Shown piece after piece: positions 34,550-46,104 of a stretch of 64,000 nt of DNA. This stretch comes from Solenopsis invicta (lineage: Eukaryota; Arthropoda; Insecta; Hymenoptera; Formicidae), in contig NC_052669.1 of the NCBI RefSeq assembly GCF_016802725.1, forward strand, positions 4,951,501 through 5,015,500, in the 5' to 3' direction. The stretch's first letter is position 1. Every line of letters starts with the position of its first letter. The translations under genes and the position numbers were made by a program. A model generated the notes under the pieces. That model was not told where the DNA came from. It did no database searches and saw only the letters and a program-made list of their open reading frames with translations.

Positions 34550-35340
34550 TCATCCTTACTACCGTGTATATAAGTCAGTGTGCAGCCGGCCGCCATGAAA
34601 TCGCGCTCGTAATATTTCTTCGGTGCAGCGCTTTTACGGTTCTTGCGGGACACCGAAAGGAACGAAGGAACGGAGGGTGGAGCAGGGGTATAATAAAGCG
34701 ACGGCCGCCGCGCCGGTGGCCCTCCCTTTCTCGTGTCTCCCGCCCTTTCTTGCTTTCTTTCCCGTGTGCTTCTGTAGCGCTCTTTTCAACCCCGAGAGGT
34801 AGACGGAGACAACGGTGGTAACGTACCGCTATGGCGAACGCAATGAGACCAAGATAGAAATTGATGACACTCATAATTTACGAGAAATCGCGATTTTTTT
34901 TAAAACCTGGATCCACGCCGCCGTCTCTACTTCATTCTCTCCTCTGTCCTGACCCCGCGCCGTCGCCGTCGTCTCCTTTGCGTCCGCGAGCGAGCGCGAG
35001 CGATGCAAAGTCAAGAAAGAGAGAGACGGAAGGATCGGAAGCGGAAGGAGGGGGTGAATAAAATTCCGATAAATTTGCATTACACCATAAATCCAATGCG
35101 CGGCCGCCAACACAGTCCGTTTTGGATATTCCTGACGCTATTCCCGCAGGATCGCTATTCCTGCGGACGTGCACTGATCCGGAGAACGGGTAAAGTGCCA
35201 CCCCCGATAGAGGCATCGCAAAGATCTCTTTGCGCCCCCGAATACGCGCTCGAGAGAGACGATCACGAGGCGATCGATCGCTTTTCCGTGTCCACCGCAC
35301 ATACGCAAGCGACGTACTATATATCCTCTTAGTATACGAG
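34550..35340. promoter_or_regulatory. CpG-rich block, candidate promoter or enhancer
   Basis: Nearly 800 bp of GC-rich DNA between AT-rich flanks. It contains TATATAAG (34567-34574) followed by a GCCGCCATG context, but that ATG gives only five codons. All six frames are partly open. Regulatory function is inference. Confidence 0.2.
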
Positions 35341-35593
35341 CAGGGAAATATTCAACGACAGTCCCGCTGTACACTCGGGATACGTTTACTCGTTACACTA
35401 ACATTGCTTCTTTCTTGAATCCCCGAGAATGTGGAACATGAGAAAATACAAAATGCAATTTGCCATGTTGATTAACTTTTCAATGTTTCTTTAAAATAGT
35501 CGATTTTTTTTAAATCTTGGTTAAAATATGTCATTAAAAGAATAGATAGCTCGTAGAAGCATTGTTATAAATTTGCAAATCGAAGATTATTCA

Positions 35594-35601
35594 TGACGTC
35601 A
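35594..35601. promoter_or_regulatory. TGACGTCA (CRE-type palindrome)
   Basis: A full 8-bp CRE palindrome within AT-rich DNA. Three more occur in the window, at 17859, 33680 and 58789. It is a known binding site of CREB/ATF proteins; use here is unproven. Confidence 0.3.
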
Positions 35602-36094
35602 ATGGCAATAATAAAAAATACCATAATTACAAAATGTAAGAATTACAAAACTGTATATAAATTTTTTTATTTTACAATAGCTTTTCATTCTTGCAACTTT
35701 CTTATTTACTGCACACACATAATTTTACTATAGAAACAGACATTAAATAAACACACACGTGAACAACTGCAGTTACAATACTCTTTTAAGGTATCATTAT
35801 TGACAGAAAAATAGCATTAGAATTTGCAATAGGCACGTATTGTTTCTCTGAACTCCAAAGATCATACAATTTTTCCGGTATCCTGAATGTCACGTATCTG
35901 ATGTTGAAATAAAAAGAATTAGGGATATCGGATTAGAACAGTTGCAGCGTCAGTAGTTGCAACGTGACGGTGCATTTGCATCATTAAATATCTGCGTAGT
36001 GACGGTCGACTTTTGCGCGGGAAATAGGTGGCTTCTCTCGCAGTCGAAGCACGCGCGAAGTCGTCGTTGACAATTTAAATGAGCAGGGATCAAC

Positions 36095-36096
<2 letters not shown>

Positions 36097-36138
<42 letters not shown>

Positions 36139-36143
36139 GAGAG
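36097..36143. repeat. (GA)n microsatellite
   Basis: About 16 uninterrupted GA units followed by interrupted GA-rich sequence. The minus-strand serine/leucine frames across it are artefacts of the repeat. Confidence 0.95.
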
Positions 36144-36486
36144 ACATGCATATCGCATCGCGCACAGCTACCACCGTCGTCCTCATCATCTTCCACGCCT
36201 CGTAATCGTTGCCGCCGTTAATTGTCGTTAATTAAAGAAGTCTCCCCTGGAGATTGCGCTTCGCTGCCGTTTAATTACGAAAAGGATTCATTAGCGAAGA
36301 GAGGCAGTCACCTAACGAGGACAAAACAGCGGCGACGGGATCTGACGAGGCAGTCTGGTGCTTTCTGGTTGCAACCGTCACGCCGAAGTACACGAATGTG
36401 GTGTAACGGGTGAAATAGAAGGGAGAACATTGTACGCCTCTCTTTCTCCCTCGTAGGGAAGACTGTGCTTCAAAAACAAGAAGACT

Positions 36487-36699
36487 ACACTCGTATCTTC
36501 CTTCCTTTCTTCCTTCTTGTTTCAGTTTTTTGGCGTATCAACTATGTCTCTATATTCGCTCGAACCAGGAGACAGCACACCGTCAAATAGAAAGAATAGG
36601 AAAAAAAGCCTCACTATAAACTATTGTCGCGACAATGGCTTGACGATAATAAAATTAAGTTTCAGAGTCAAGAGCACAGATACAAACAATAATATTTAA
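36487..36699 (+). other. strong 3' splice-site look-alike followed by open frame
   Basis: A pyrimidine-rich tract (36497-36523) ends in TTGTTTCAG with the AG at 36524-36525, close to the consensus insect acceptor. The following sequence is open for 58 codons in one frame, starting FFGVSTMSLYSLEPGDSTPS and becoming Lys- and Asn-rich, with a stop at 36697-36699. No GTRAGT donor is seen before the stop. It could be a terminal exon, a non-coding exon, or chance. Confidence 0.2.
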
Positions 36700-37111
36700 A
36701 TTCATATATATATATATATATTCCTCTTCATCTTTGTTTGAATATAATACATTAATATCCAAAAATTTTCACATTTGATTAATGGTGCTCGGAATATTCA
36801 AATATTCGGATATTTGTGTGTAACATTAAATATTTGAAAAGTTCCGTCGCTTCCAGATCGAGCGTTGTAACGAGAGTCAAATGCATTTAGTCTCCATTCA
36901 GTCCGGCGACGTAAACCGTGAAAATACGTTTCCCAACCGGAATCGGATCCACCCTAAATATGTCTGCACATGCACTCGCGAAAATTCCCGCTCGCCACGC
37001 TCTTCGATATTCAATCCCGATTGCGTTTGTCGGCCTTCCAACCTACCTCTACGCATCCTCGTCACTCAATGCTCTCAGCCTTCTTCCTCTACTAGCCATT
37101 CTATTCTGTTT

Positions 37112-37131
37112 TCTCTCTCTCTCTCTCTCTC
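37112..37131. repeat. (TC)n microsatellite
   Basis: Ten TC units in a pyrimidine-rich region. Read directly. Confidence 0.93.
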
Positions 37132-37351
37132 CCCTCACGCACGTATATTCGCACATGCACGACTTTCTGGCCATGCCGCGTACCGGCTCGGCTGGTCGAA
37201 GGTTTATTGCCCGTGCGGGTTGAAATCTCCGTGCGAAAATTTCGCTCGCTCGCCGCTTCCGAATCCACCACTAAATTGGACATAAATTTGCCGCACTATT
37301 CTGATGCCATCCTATGTCCTTCGGTCCCTCTTGCGTCTTTCTCCCTTTTGC

Positions 37352-37355
<4 letters not shown>

Positions 37356-37391
<36 letters not shown>
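37356..37391. repeat. (TC)n microsatellite
   Basis: About 18 uninterrupted TC units. Read directly. Confidence 0.95.
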
Positions 37392-37393
<2 letters not shown>

Positions 37394-37700
37394 ATACGGA
37401 TCGTCGACTAGTTCCGACGAGAAAGCAAGCGAATGGCTACAGGCGCCTGTCGCGAAAGATTTTCAGTAGTGGAAGATGGATTATTTTTACGACAAGTCTT
37501 TAAACATCTCGTCTCCTTCAAGTCTTTATACAAATTTTACTTTAAAACGTTGTTTTCTAATTGGATACATGATAGTTAATCTAGATTATGATGAACATAT
37601 AACCGTTTACTTTAAGGATCTATATAATTGCCATCTTTTGTTATCAAGACCGAATAATAATTTAATTTTTAATTAAACCTTTCTATCAAAGACTTCTCAT

Positions 37701-37795
37701 AGGCCTGGTTTTTCATTATCTGATTAACTTATGGTTAAACTTAACCTGATGTTTTAATCAATGAGCTTCACCTATGGCATCATCATGGATTCAAA
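37701..37795. mobile_element. possible one-ended remnant of an inverted-repeat element
   Basis: The segment starts AGGCCTGGTTTTTCATTATC and contains nested inverted motifs: TGATTAA (37721-37727) with TTAATCA (37754-37760), and GGTTAA-AC-TTAACC at 37733-37746. I found no matching right end downstream, so if it is a transposon it is truncated. The call rests on the nested palindromes only. Confidence 0.25.
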
Positions 37796-38960
37796 CTATC
37801 AATTCGAATAAAGAAATTGAGAAAAAATTTGAGAAAATTTGATTTTTAATATTAGATCATCTCTCAAAAATTTTGAAATATTCCGCTCGCTATTCTTTCG
37901 TTGTTACATAATATAATCACGCGTTTCACGCGTGTACGCGCGCGGCCAACACACGAACACCGAGGAGCAGCAGCGCGTTATCACGCCTTCACGCTCTATC
38001 GAATTGCCTGCGGTTCTTCGTCTTCGTCAGCGATTTTTCGTGAAAAAAAGGCCGCGGGCGAGATACCACCCCATCGTGGACTGTGTCACGCGCACACATG
38101 CGTGCCCGTCGGAGCACGCCGAACAGCGGCAGCCGAGAGTGAAAAACGGCGCGCTCGGCGAACCGGCGCGCGATGCGGCGAGGCGATTCGGAACGTTCGG
38201 CGTTTCGAGTCGAATCGCGGTAAAATCGATCCCGGAAAATTAACGACGCCCGCGCATCGGCGTCGGCATCGCGCGATTCGCTACCGCTACCGCCGGCGAA
38301 CGACAGCCGCGTAATTAATAGAAGCGTCGGCGAGAGTTTCAGCGTGGAAAAATATCGGATCTCTCGTCGTACTGCGATGCTCCCCGCAATAACGAAGTCT
38401 TTCGACGTTTTTTTTTTTTCGTTTGTTTTTAGTGATGATATGTGTGTAATCGCGAATGGCATTCGCGCAAACAAAGTTGTCGATTATTTATCGATTCCTC
38501 TATTATTCTCTTTTATCAATTATTGAAAGTTATCGCGACAAAACCAATTAAGGAGAAACGCGCCGCTCAGCGTTTCATTCAACATCGGAATAACTGCAGT
38601 TATAGATAAACAATTATATCATAATTGAGCAATTGAGTACGATGATAGCACGAGGGGGAGGAGAGGAATATAATAACATTCTTGCACGTACTAACGCTTT
38701 CGTGCAAATTAATTATTTAAAAGTACTAATAAAAATCAAAGCTTTTTTTGTTACAGTATTATAAGAGTATTGTCACAATAGTAACTGATTTTATTTTAAA
38801 TCACACTTATATTTCAAAGTGAAAAGAATATTATTACGAATGCTGTTCAAGTCAACGACAAAATATGAGATATGTTGTAGAAACTTGTTTTCGCAAAGGT
38901 TCAGTGAAACTATCCACTTTAATGACACTATTGTGTAATTTTCTTCTCGCAGTCGCCTAT
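37796..38960. other. gene-free stretch with the strongest CpG block
   Basis: 37900-38350 is the most CpG-dense part of the window and is open for 161 codons on the minus strand and 137 and 103 on the plus strand. The products are Arg/Ser/Ala-rich, as expected from base composition. A hairpin pairs GAAACGC (38555-38561) with GCGTTTC (38570-38576). AT-rich sequence follows. A promoter, 5' UTR exon or enhancer is possible. Confidence 0.35.
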
Positions 38961-39666
38961 GATTTCTCTGCCTTTATTCTTCTGCGATTTTTCAGTCATT
39001 CGTAACAACGAGGAGTGTAAGTTCACAAAAGAACCGCGGGCACACACTCGCACGTTCCTGGAACAATCGTTGTCAAATTATTCAATAAAATATCCCTCGT
39101 TCGCGTCACCGCTGTCGCTATTCTGTCGGATCCTCTTCCGGTCGTTCGGGATCCAGTTCCTGCCCGCACAAGTCCGTTCCGGGGGGGAGAAGGAGGGCTG
39201 GAAGTTCACGTTCAAACGGGAACGCCTGCGACTTCCGTGCTGCGCCAGCATTACACGGCACAAAGTCCCGTTCTCGTATTACGAGCTGTGTGGGGTTCGA
39301 GAAGGCGTGGAGGTTCTTATAACAGGGTACGCGTGTCCCGTCAAAGCACCCGTTGCATTGTGTCCCCCTTGAGACTGCCTTGGCCTCGCGACTAAAGCGG
39401 GGCGATTGCTCAAGACCCATTTGCAGGCATAGAACTGTCTTAAGACATATGGCCTTACTGAATTACTACATTGGCATTCAAAACATTCGTTTAATTCCCC
39501 CATTTCCAAGATCTTAATAAAAGGTTGGCTTCACATAACGTGCAAATAGTACGACAAATTTAAATTAATAAGATCGTAATAAGATAGTTTATGAGTTTGT
39601 AACAATAATGTCAAAGAACATTGAGAAATAGCGAGCAAATATCATGGCATTTACAGAATAATTGAC

Positions 39667-39720
39667 ATAGAAGAAAGCTTCTATTCCCTTATCTATGTAG
39701 GACAGTTCATGAGTGAACTG
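39667..39720. repeat. two adjacent perfect 7-bp stem-loops
   Basis: ATAGAAG-AAAG-CTTCTAT at 39667-39684 and CAGTTCA-TGAG-TGAACTG at 39703-39720, separated by 18 nt. Both have 4-nt loops. Confidence 0.75.
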
Positions 39721-40964
39721 ACACTTTGTGATAAACGTAACTGTTACTATTAGTTAGAGGGATGTCTAAAGCGACATATTAAGGACATAAAAGATACTGT
39801 CATAGTCATAGAATAAAAGTCCCTCGAGGTGAATTTCCACACGTGGCTAAGATTAGCACAATGACGGGTATACATAAAGTTTATGCGTACCTATTCGTAT
39901 GAACTTATGCTGTTACTTGCTATTCTGATTTTTAAAAATAATATAGAAATGATATAGAAAGATAAAATCTTTTTACTTTTAAATACTTTTCTTAAAATTT
40001 ATATATCATTTTGTGTGTTTTATTTATTATCAGAGTTTTAAATCGAGATACTTGCGATTATTTTTATAAAATATTATACGCTCCGTTGAAATTTATTATC
40101 AACGATCAAATTGAAATAAATAAATAAAACACTTATGAACATACATATAATAAAAATGGAAAAATATTTCATGTGATTAATTTCGAGATAATACGCATTA
40201 TCGTAATAATTTCCATGTTTCAATATCGCTAAAATATTATTGAGATAATTCGATTTACGTCAACGATAACGATTCACGGCTGGTTTTAAATGTATGAAAA
40301 TAATGCTGATGACTGTCAATACTTCGTTTATATTTGTTATAGAATCAATCTACTCTTTTTTCGATTGCGTCGTAAAATGAAGGTAAACGGTTTCGGCAGC
40401 CGCGGTATAAAATGTATCGCAAACACCAGCCGAAAGTTTATTGCGGACGCGAGAGAAGTACTACGGGTTCGTGTTTCATAAAACTTCGCGTATATTGAAA
40501 TTTATTTTATTTTCCCATCGAAGAAGCCACAAGAAAAGAAGGTTTGAATATTACAATAATCTCCAAAGAGTTTACAAGAAGACGAATATAAATTTTACAT
40601 TTCGTGCATGTACGTTCAAGAGAGAAGTTTATCTTTCTCCTCCCGTTAGCTTTAAATTGTTCGAGCTTAACATGTCCGAAACTCGACCTTGGGATCATAG
40701 TTTATATTTCATACTGTTCTGAAAACTTGCTTCCTTCAACGATACATTTAATCAAAATTCAACAGATCCATCTAATACATCCAACCACCGATCTAATGAT
40801 TAATCTCGTGGAGATCGCAATGCTAACACTATCGAAAATAAAACGAGAGACCGCGTGACATATTTAAAATATACATAAATTAATTAGACTTTATGTTTCT
40901 AATTAAAACACAAAAAATAAAGTAAGTGATTTGATTCAGGCTCTTTGACATTGTTTGTTTGAAA

Positions 40965-40989
40965 TATTGCCGAAGTTGCACCGGCAATA
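40965..40989. repeat. perfect 8-bp stem-loop
   Basis: TATTGCCG pairs with CGGCAATA around the loop AAGTTGCAC. It stands alone in AT-rich DNA. Confidence 0.75.
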
Positions 40990-42395
40990 GCAGTTCATTT
41001 ATTGTTAGTTGACGTTTCTTATTTATTTTTCCGTGTTTTAAGAAAAAGTTCTTTATACATTCAAATGAATCGTGATTTCCTAAGAGTTAATAAGCAATAA
41101 TCAAATTGCGGAGCCGTAATCTGTCATACTGGATGATACAGGAGAACGAGAAATGTGCGTGTACTCGTTTTGCTTCTCGGTGGAATGTCTATTTCGTGTC
41201 TTATATCGGAGTTAACGTCTTGATTCCTACTAGTCACGTAGATTGCGATTAAATGACGCTTACGCGCACGAGACCGAGGCGTAATTGGATGGTACGTACC
41301 GTCTCCGTTCTACACGAAAGACGTCAGCGTGAGAATTAACCCGTTCGTTACTTCGCTGTCCCAACTTATGGGCAGATGATCCAGCAATTTCTTTGCAGAA
41401 TGACCGAAGAATTCATTTGTACTGTCATATAATAGAAAGAAATAAAATTGTTTTAGATTTAGAAAGATATTTTGATAAAATACCGTCTCTTATGATAATA
41501 TCAATTAGTATTGAAAATCATAATTAAGCTATATCAAATTTCTTTTAGTTTTTGATAAATGATACACTTTAAAGCATCTCGACAAAATTGGTGGGACATA
41601 TTGAAATGAAACCTTGTGTACAAGGGATATAAGTACCTTAAAAAATAAAAGGAAAAATGGTACCTCGAATTCTCCATTGTGAGGAGGTACGTTATACGGT
41701 GAAAATACTAGATTATTGCAGGTACGGTAAAAAAAAAAGGAAAAGAGAGTATTATAAATTACAACAGCACGCGTTGTCTATTATTCTATTATATCGATTA
41801 AAATTGGCAAATGAATGTTGCTCATTATTTATTCAAGGAGATTTGAATTACAAATACAAGTCATAATTTGTACTACTGTCGAGTATCAAGTATTTCGAGT
41901 TTATAAAAACAATATATCATCCAATCATACTACTAAATTCATAATTCGAATTTGGAGATATTAGACGATACATGAATAAGAGAGAAAGTGTTACAATATT
42001 TATTACTTTTCATAAGCAGTTCCTGAACACCTATCATTAATATCGAGTTTGTCAGGCACGAATATCTAAAATTAGAAACGTGTGTCACTGCGTGCGGATC
42101 GGTAACGACAGCGAACGGCGGAAGAATCCGTTTTAACACGCTGATAAAACGGTCGTACGCGTCGCGTCGCATCGTGTCGCGTTTGCGGAAGAAAAAAAAA
42201 AGCGTGAGAACTCGTCCGACGAAATTCCTCCCAAACTGCGGCCGTAATCGAGACGAGCACTCAGACCAGAGGGATGCGCGTCGAGACGAGTGCGAGACCG
42301 GCTGTTTCAGGGACACGTACGCGTGGGTCGGACCGGAACTGGCATGATTCACGTCGAGCCTGAGCCGTGGGACCCGCGGAATACGATTCGCCGCG

Positions 42396-42437
42396 TCTTG
42401 TCTCGTCTCGTCTCGTCTCGTCTCGCCTCTCGTCTCG
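42396..42437. repeat. (TCTCG)n pentanucleotide repeat
   Basis: Five perfect TCTCG units and imperfect flanking ones. The Arg/Asp/Glu/Thr repeats translated from the minus strand here are artefacts of this microsatellite. Confidence 0.95.
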
Positions 42438-43924
42438 CGCGATCCCCATGCGATCCGTGTACGTAAATCGAGGCCGTGTGGGTGCGACGTATCGCAGCAT
42501 TGACATCGTGCTCCGAAACTCTTCTTAAAAGATTTTCGCGTGATCTCATCAAGGAACAGCAGTTTCTTCTTCGGTCTACAAACAGAACCGCAAGTTTTAT
42601 CTGTCCATTGAGTCAGGTGTTAAATATAAATGTAAATGTATATCGATAAGCTCTGGAGGTTATTTGTATTATAATAAACGAATGCATAAAGATATGCGAT
42701 TGTAACGCGATGGTCTCACTGGAGTGCAAGTTGGGCGATGATTTTATATTGGACTCAGTAACTACATATTTCGCAGCAGATATGCGCACGTACTAAAAAT
42801 AAGTGAAAAATGTAACTAATTTTTAAAGTATCAGACTTTGCGAATATAATTTACCTTTTTTGCTCGCAACATTGTTCTTCTCTATTATCGGAGAAATTAA
42901 TTCTCGATTAAAAGTACGAAGATATTAAAAGTTCAATTTCAAATATTATAGTTCCAGATAGCAATTATAGTCATAAAAGTTAATGTTTATCGCAAGATAT
43001 ATTCATCGTCGCTACTTAAAGGTTCATTGGATTGGTATCAAGGCAATATTGCGCATCAGAGGAATCTGCGTTACCGCGTTACAATGATTCCCGCCGTTCT
43101 CCCCGTGCCTACGGGATTTATGATCCACGATCAAGGTTACTACGTAAAGCCAGTTCCGCTACCACGAGCGTTCCGCCGCATCTGCGAACATTGTTTCACC
43201 GATCGGCTTGGCTCGGACTCCGGCCGCCCATGCCTCGATTTATCATCAATGCGCACTTTATTTTCTCACGTCCTTCCTCGAGCGCTCCCCCGCGTCGCCG
43301 ATGGGAGTCCCGCGCGTCGCGACGTTAGATCTTGATATATCCTTCGCGATCGCCGTCCTACGTGTATCCGCGTATATCTGCCTATAATTTCCAGGCGGAT
43401 TCTTTCTACCGATGAAATGTATCCGCTGTAGTACGCACGTACGGCCGGTTCTCTCCTCTCCGCTCTTTCTCTAACGCCGACTCTAACTCTTTCTCCCTCT
43501 CTCTCTGTCCTTCGCCCTTACGTCACGCGCCGTCTGTCTCCGAAAGGGAAGACAATGGGCGCGTGGGTCGGGCGCAATGTGTCCGAGGCGTAGCCGCGCG
43601 GAATACGTAGGTAGTCTCCGCTCGATCGCGTGTGCGCGATCGCCGACTGACGTAACGCCGGACCCGCGCGTACTTAACGATCGCTGCCATTGCGCGTTAA
43701 AACGATTACTTCCGCTCGGCCTTACTCGCGAGGTGGAAGAGATACATCGCGACGGGCCCTGGCGGCGCGGCGGCGCGGCGGCGCAGCGGCGACGACGAGC
43801 CGCGCGCGTTCGGTTTACGGTGCTCCGTGTCTATGGGCGTCCTATGTGCCCGCCTTCTTGCATTATGAAACGGAAAAATCCTTTGGCGTGTGGCCATTAA
43901 TGCGAGACAAAGCGCGTCGGGCGC
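42438..43924. other. CpG-rich stretch without a supportable gene
   Basis: 42440-43000 falls to AT-rich, then 43000-43920 is CpG-rich with GGCGGCGC units at 43761-43795. Plus-strand frames of 98-107 codons overlap each other and encode Arg/Pro/Ala-rich products. No splice or domain evidence. Confidence 0.45.
43761..43795. repeat. GGCGGCGC short tandem repeat
   Basis: Three units of GGCGGCGC with a fourth diverged one. Read directly. Confidence 0.85.
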
Positions 43925-43970
43925 GCGAGCCTCTTGCGATCTAATCGTCGCGCGAATATTTCACGTCGCG
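43925..43970 (+). promoter_or_regulatory. direct repeat, copy 1 (candidate cis-element)
   Basis: GCGAGCCTCTTGC...GATCTAATCG...CGCGAATATTTCACGT aligns with 44428-44473 at about 80 percent or better, including GATCTAATCG and CGCGAATAWTTCACGT. The shared core contains TAATC, a bicoid/otx-type homeodomain core. Regulatory role is inference. Confidence 0.4.
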
Positions 43971-44195
43971 TCGCCCGACTCGCCGCGAACGATGATGTAT
44001 TATAACGGTAATCTGCTATCGGGTTTTATGGAGAAAGAGGATTCGGAAATTTTTATATTGCAAACTCCTAAAGTTCATCAATGAGATCAAAGTTGCTACC
44101 AAGTTGAGTAATAAGTATGTGTTTCACGTGAACGTAAAAATATGATTTATTCAATTTGGCTGGGGTTCAATCAGATTTAGTATTATTTTATACTG

Positions 44196-44215
44196 CATAT
44201 TCTTTGAAGAATATG
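44196..44215. repeat. 20-bp palindrome
   Basis: CATATTCTT-TG-AAGAATATG is a perfect 9-bp inverted repeat with a 2-nt centre. It contains alternating TTC/GAA triplets like a heat-shock element, though the spacing does not fit exactly. Confidence 0.6.
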
Positions 44216-44427
44216 TAAGCATAAGAATTGTTAACGTATTCTCTTGTTATAAGATGATAAAACGTCTGATTCAATCGTGTCTTTTTCATAATTACTTCAT
44301 GTCTTTTTCCTATGTAGATCTCATCTAGTCTGCGATTATCTACTTTGCATTCTAAAGGACTATGCCTTGTATCCCTTATGCTGGTTTTATGCCCGTATTT
44401 CGTATTCTCTGCCGGTAATACCGTGAA

Positions 44428-44473
44428 GCGAGCTTTTGCGGTCGATCTAATCGCCTCGCGAATAATTCACGTG
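44428..44473 (+). promoter_or_regulatory. direct repeat, copy 2 (candidate cis-element)
   Basis: Second copy of the element at 43925. It reads GCGAGCTTTTGCG, GATCTAATCG and CGCGAATAATTCACGTG, completing a CACGTG E-box that copy 1 lacks (CACGTC). The copies are about 500 bp apart in the same orientation. Confidence 0.4.
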
Positions 44474-45861
44474 ACCCTCTTTGACCGCACTGTTTGAATC
44501 GACATTTAAACATAGCACATTAGTGTAAGTCGATCAGATATTTAATCCAAATTTATGATATTTTTGATTCTAACTCTGTAATAAATTTCACAGCACGAAT
44601 TAATAATCAAACAAATCAAAAGTCGTAAAAAAAATCCCTGTAATTTTGAATGCCACTTAAATATTGATGTACATATTGTAAATATATTCTGTTGTAATAT
44701 TCCAACATCTCAATATTTCAGTAATAGAGAGGCTATCGCGCACGTTTCTCGCATAAGCCGTCTAATTATTACAGTGAAATGAAGATCGACCACCATACAC
44801 ATTAGCATACGATACGACGTATCATGTCGACAGAGAAGTAATTCAATCGTGGGAAGGTGATAATAATTTCCCAACTAGCGCGTTGCAGGGTACGCTTTTC
44901 GCGACTCCATAAATTTGCAAATACTCTCGGAAGCGAGTATATGCAGGCCGGTCGACCTCTCGCAAGTTCAAAAGTGAGATTACCAAGATTACCCTCTGTC
45001 CAAGGATATGCGGTCAACGGCCGCATATGCAACTTGAATCGCTAGATGTTGCGACAGTATTTAGAGATTCTAGACTACAGACAAAATGAATGACTAGACT
45101 AGAGACAGGAAATGAACTTTTCAACTGCAAGAGAACATTTTCCTACTTTACTACTTTCTGTTTCACAGCCCTAACATGAAACGTACGTTTGATAACTTTG
45201 TTCGATAACTTTATTTCATGTGCTGGTTTCTAAAAATAATCCCCTGAAGCGTATTAAAAATTACATGAAAAGCTTACCATTGTTACGCAAAAATTGATCG
45301 GGATAAAATTTTGATCTCAACAATTCATTTGACTCTTGTTTCGGCAGCAGAAAGATCTTAGGTTTATATCGACAAATCCGCCATTGGCCTAATGTACGGC
45401 GTTAGCGTGTTGAACCATATCCTCATCCACTTAGCGCGCTCCGATTGCCAGAGTGCCACTTCGCCCGGATAGAATCTGGTCTTCCGCTTGGAAACCGTAC
45501 CGAAATCGGATGGATCTATCGAAATCGTTTAGACACGAGGCGCATAACTCGCGCATATTGCAACAGGATGAGTGGCACGAACGAAGGTGGCGGTTGGAGT
45601 TGAGCGGCGTGTGGCCGTTATGGTATACACGTGTAGCCATTACCGAATGATCGGTGAGTAGCGGCATTCCAGCCGCGTTTCGTGGCCTCTCTCATCGAGC
45701 TCTGATCCATTACCATTTTCTTTCTTTCTCTCTCTCTCTCTCTCTCTCTTTTCCTCTTTCTCTTTTATATTCACATATATATTTACAGATGTATTTACAT
45801 GTAAGTTAACAACACTGTCCGATATGGATTTTAGATCACAATACAGATAAGGTAAATATTA
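44474..45861. other. gene-free stretch
   Basis: AT-rich to 45340, then a moderately GC-rich block (45360-45700) open on both strands, with CGGTGAGT at 45650-45657 resembling a splice donor but no matching in-frame exon. A TC microsatellite lies at 45726-45749. Confidence 0.5.
45726..45749. repeat. (TC)n microsatellite
   Basis: Twelve TC units in a pyrimidine-rich run. Read directly. Confidence 0.93.
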
Positions 45862-46104
45862 CACAGAGAAAAAAATGCTGTCGAATCAGCAGCATCAATC
45901 TATAATAATAAAAAATATTTTGTTAATTCGATAACAGTATTAATAAAACAAAAAAATTAAAAGTAAATACAATAATAAATATAGTTAAATAAATAAAATT
46001 TAGTTGAATCAACAATACATACGAGTATATTAGTGACAGCCCATGATTTGACGTTTAATTGAATCAAGCTACGTTTTAATTCATATTACAGCATTTTTTC
46101 AGCG
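45862..46104. mobile_element. TA-flanked MITE, 243 bp
   Basis: The left end CACAGAGAAAAAAATGCTGT is mirrored by ACAGCATTTTTTCAGCG at the right end, and TA lies outside each (45860-45861 and 46105-46106). The inverted repeat is about 18-20 bp with mismatches. There is no ORF. The tip resembles that of the larger element at 48280 (CACWGAGARAAAA), so the two probably share a transposase, of Tc1/mariner type by its TA target. Confidence 0.7.

Larger units (their letters stand above)
34111..36486. other. gene-free stretch with large CpG-rich block
   Basis: 34550-35340 is CpG-rich, with opposed ORFs of 62-122 codons, none with domains. 35400-35940 is AT-rich and includes a TGACGTCA palindrome at 35594-35601. 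35990-36430 is moderately GC-rich with a GA microsatellite. Confidence 0.5.
36700..37719. other. gene-free stretch rich in simple repeats
   Basis: Contains (AT)n at 36704-36721 and two long (TC)n tracts. The reading frames across them are serine/leucine artefacts. Confidence 0.6.
38961..42395. other. gene-free stretch
   Basis: Mostly AT-rich, with a GC-richer block at 39000-39420 that is open on both strands. Two adjacent hairpins lie at 39667-39720 and one at 40965-40989. A stretch at 39690-39900 has intermediate composition and may be transposon debris, but no ends are visible. Confidence 0.5.

Noticed and set aside
34567..34597. TATATAAG followed by a GCCGCCATG start context
   Set aside because: The ATG yields only five codons, and the ATG sits where transcription would be expected to begin.
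37989..38474. 161-codon minus-strand open frame in the CpG block
   Set aside because: Plus-strand frames of 137 and 103 codons overlap it. Arg/Ser/Ala bias follows base composition.
17314..39823. 16-bp match TAGAATAAAAGTCCCT at about 17314 and 39808
   Set aside because: The match does not extend on either side, so it is likely chance or too short to interpret.
45640..45660. CGGTGAGT splice-donor look-alike
   Set aside because: The upstream frame ends in TGA before the donor and the other frames are closed close by.
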